Shown one piece after another: positions 61,505 through 64,000 of a stretch of DNA of 64,000 bases; the first letter of the stretch is position 1, and each line of letters opens with the position of its first letter. A program made the translations under genes and the position numbers. This stretch comes from Rhabdornis inornatus (Eukaryota > Chordata > Aves > Passeriformes > Rhabdornithidae). The notes beneath the pieces are model-generated. The model did not search any database and was not told the origin of the DNA. It saw only the letters and a program-made list of their open reading frames with translations. The DNA lies in contig VWZS01010874.1 in NCBI GenBank assembly GCA_013397075.1, positions 808,039-872,038 on the forward strand, written 5' to 3'.

Positions 61505-64000
61505 ATTTCAGTGTATATTCAGATAGTTCTTTAGAACCCAATGTCATCATTCCAGTCACAGTCTGACCTGGTGCTTCTGATGAGCAGCTACTTTTCTTAC
61601 CTGAAGCTGTCCTGTGCTGCATTGTGGGCATGAACACCCTTGTTAGGGCAAGCAGAAAGTGGAACTTGCCACCCTCTGGCATTTGGCAGCAGACAGTACT
61701 AAATGTAGCATGTGCATCCAAGTCTGGGGCTTCCCTTCCCTGGACCTTTTTCTCCTTTTGTCCAAATCTGACATGGTGATTTTCCCTGGAGTGCTGCAGA
61801 CATTGACTGCTTGCAATGAATCTGGCTCACTGAGTGTCAAATTTAAAATAGTAGATGAAAATGTTAATGGATCTCGCTCCAGTTATTTCTAATTTGAGTG
61901 AGAAGAAGCTGTGCTGAGCAGTGTTTAGTGCTCTCTGTATTCTTGCACTTCTCCATCCCCAGCTCTTACTTTGAGAGCTGCCTACATGGCTGATTCATGG
62001 TCTTGGATTTAGCAGGAGTTTTTCTGCAACCCAATACCTGTCTTGTATAGTGAAATAAGTTGGATTTGGAGCCACCTAATTCCAGTTGAAATCTCTATTA
62101 GATTTTGTAGGCAAGCTGTGTTGCAGATGCCAGTGGTGATACTGTCCGCTCTGCTGAGGTCTTCCAAGCTGATGTTTTGTAAGGTGTTGACCTCTGAAAA
62201 CATGGCCTTAACCTCCTGATTCATCAGAGTCATGAAAGAGGCTCCAGCCTTTTAGGTGGTTATGTTGGGTGGATTGTCCTTAGTAAGACTTTTCTGTGTG
62301 ACTGTTCTAGAACAAAAGTTACATGAAACTTCAGGCCTACTCAGGGATTAGTTCTGTTCTTTTAGTACTTTTTATGGAGCTGATATGAAAAGAATACTAA
62401 TTTTTGCTGTGTTTTTACTCATGGAATAGCCAACCTGTAGTACAGATTCTATGAGTTACCTTTCAGTTGACTGTTTTATGTATCATCCTGATATTACCCA
62501 GTTTGACTGTCAGTTGTAAGTTCTTCTTGTCATACTTTTTAATGTACTGGTTCATATATAAAGATACGTAACTACTAAGTAAACAGTAAATTATACCTTT
62601 TCCTTAGAAATGCCTGTAAAAGTGAAGACTGTTTCAGAGCATCACCAGATGTGATGTTGGTGACTTGTTTTTTTTTTCCCTCTGTTCTTGTTGCCTGTTC
62701 TGCAACATGTCCAAATACTGAGTACAGTAAAGAGTTTTAAGTAGGTTTTACAGCAGCTGTCTTTCTCATTTGCAAAGAAATTGATTTACAGTGATAGCTG
62801 ATCTTGCTAAATAAATAGATGGCTGATGCCTGAAAGCTAACTTTGTTTGTGTAAACAGTATGGCTTATTGTAAGAGAGATAACAGTGTCTAATTGACCAG
62901 AGTACACAAAGTGGTTCCTGGGTAATTCAGTATTTCTGGGATGACTTTTTCAATTATTTTGTTCCATCCTATTGCAAAGTTGCACGGCCAGATGAGCTGG
63001 CAGCTTGGATTAGAGGCTGCCTCACACTGCTGAAGTGGAAGAACCTACTTAAACATAGATATCTACAGCCACCTTTGGAAAAATAAGATGGTTCTATTCT
63101 CATTGGTTTGTAGCTTGTTTTCCTCTACAGCTCTCCAGTTTACTTTTGAAATATATTTTCTCTGATAACCTTATCATAGTTAGCCTTTTCCTAACATAGG
63201 TTTTTTCTTTTCAGATTGAGAGGCTGGGATCTGTTCTTACTAAGGAGGTAGTAACTGGATTGGAGTTAATTTACTCCTCTGTATGGGTTTTAGTGATGTT
63301 GCAATGTTTCCCTACCAAATCAGAACCTCATCAAGTTGGGCACGTTGACAGCCGCTTTCCTTCCATTGGTGAACAGTTATGTCTCCCAAAATAATGAAGA
63401 AAGGAGAGTCTGTGCTTGAATATGTAATTACTGAACAGAAACATTTTCCAGAGAGAAAGCCCAGGAGTGGGTAAAAAGTTGTGGGAAAGAGGCCCATGGC
63501 TGTGAGTGAAAATACTTGTTAAGAGATAGTAAGGTATTGGCACTTGGTGCTCACAAACCCCCCTAAAACCAGTCACTTTCCAAAATCTGTGTGAGATGTG
63601 TGTGGGTTTGACATGACAGTGTTGCAGAGCTGTTCTTTTCTGACTGTGAGTTGTTCAGTGGGAACTTGTCCGGGCATTACTGCCACAAGCAGTTCATCAT
63701 CTGGAAGTTCATCTTACAGTTAAGGAAAAGAAAATTACATTGGAGTTTCTGCAGATTGTCAAAGGATAGGCAAGTGCTTGTAGTTGTCACAGGACAGCTG
63801 AGGCTTAACTTCTGCCCTTCAAGAATCTGATATCATCCTTGCTTCCAAGTATGAACATCTCACCTGTTTATAGACTTTGGAGTGCATTAATAACTACTGA
63901 GAAGACCATACAAGAAATCTCAGCTGCTTGATTCTGGTTCCTCTTTTTTTTGTTTACACTGGCTAAATTATCAATTACATTAGCTTAAACAAAAGCATCA

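Larger units (their letters stand above)
56928..64000 (+). other. Intron 3 of the PDZD8-like gene (5' part)
   Basis: The sequence from the donor GTAAAA to the window edge appears intronic. No open stretch resembles the PDZ domain or the large last exon of PDZD8. It contains a possible CTCF core, a 33-bp tandem duplication and a small perfect palindrome, listed separately. Otherwise it is unremarkable AT-rich DNA. Confidence 0.8.

Noticed and set aside
56928..64000. Search for the PDZ-domain exon of PDZD8
   Set aside because: No frame after exon 3 shows the expected Val-Glu-Leu opening or a PDZ-type carboxylate-binding loop; the exon must lie beyond the window.
1..64000. Endogenous retrovirus, tRNA, rRNA, snRNA or CRISPR array
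   Set aside because: No LTR pair, retroviral gag/pol/env similarity, cloverleaf with A and B boxes, or regularly spaced repeat array was recognised by eye. A systematic search with RepeatMasker, tRNAscan-SE and Infernal could still find degraded copies.

Overview
The window looks like vertebrate nuclear DNA, most likely from a bird. The recognisable interspersed repeats are CR1 LINE relics. One has the degenerate ATTCT-type octamer tail typical of avian CR1, and a relic on the plus strand still shows pieces of both CR1 open reading frames. Repeat density is low, introns are long and AT-rich, and there is one sharp CpG island. No prokaryotic gene organisation, retroviral gene, tRNA, rRNA or CRISPR array was seen. 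The species cannot be fixed from the sequence; a turtle or crocodilian, which also carry CR1, is less likely but not excluded.

One protein-coding gene is present, on the plus strand, in the right half. It is the 5' part of PDZD8 or a close PDZD8-like paralogue, an endoplasmic reticulum membrane protein that transfers lipid at organelle contact sites. Exon 1 (36070-36787 visible, after an 84-N assembly gap) carries a proline/glutamine-rich linker and the whole SMP domain. Exon 2 (52712-52834) and exon 3 (56825-56927) have canonical splice sites and joining phases, and they lead toward the PDZ domain. The PDZ exon and the long last exon must lie beyond base 64000. The N-terminal membrane anchor is missing and is probably in the gap. 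A CpG island at about 35560-36800 is the likely promoter.

Bases 1-35500 contain no exon that I can support. They hold a CR1 3' end fragment (8650-8710, minus), a larger CR1 relic (about 14600-15662, plus), several microsatellites and an alternating 24/32-bp minisatellite (29836-30164). They also hold a cascade of perfect foldbacks (20329-20557) and a few stretches that look like conserved regulatory DNA. If the gene is the true PDZD8 orthologue, this flank would face EMX2 in the conserved vertebrate gene order and could be part of a regulatory landscape; that is inference.

The most unusual object is the foldback cascade. An 80-bp perfect palindrome with no spacer is followed 22 bp later by a hairpin with 60-bp perfect arms and a 7-nt loop. 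Between them lies a third partial copy of the first arm. It is either a very young template-switch rearrangement or an assembly or library artefact.
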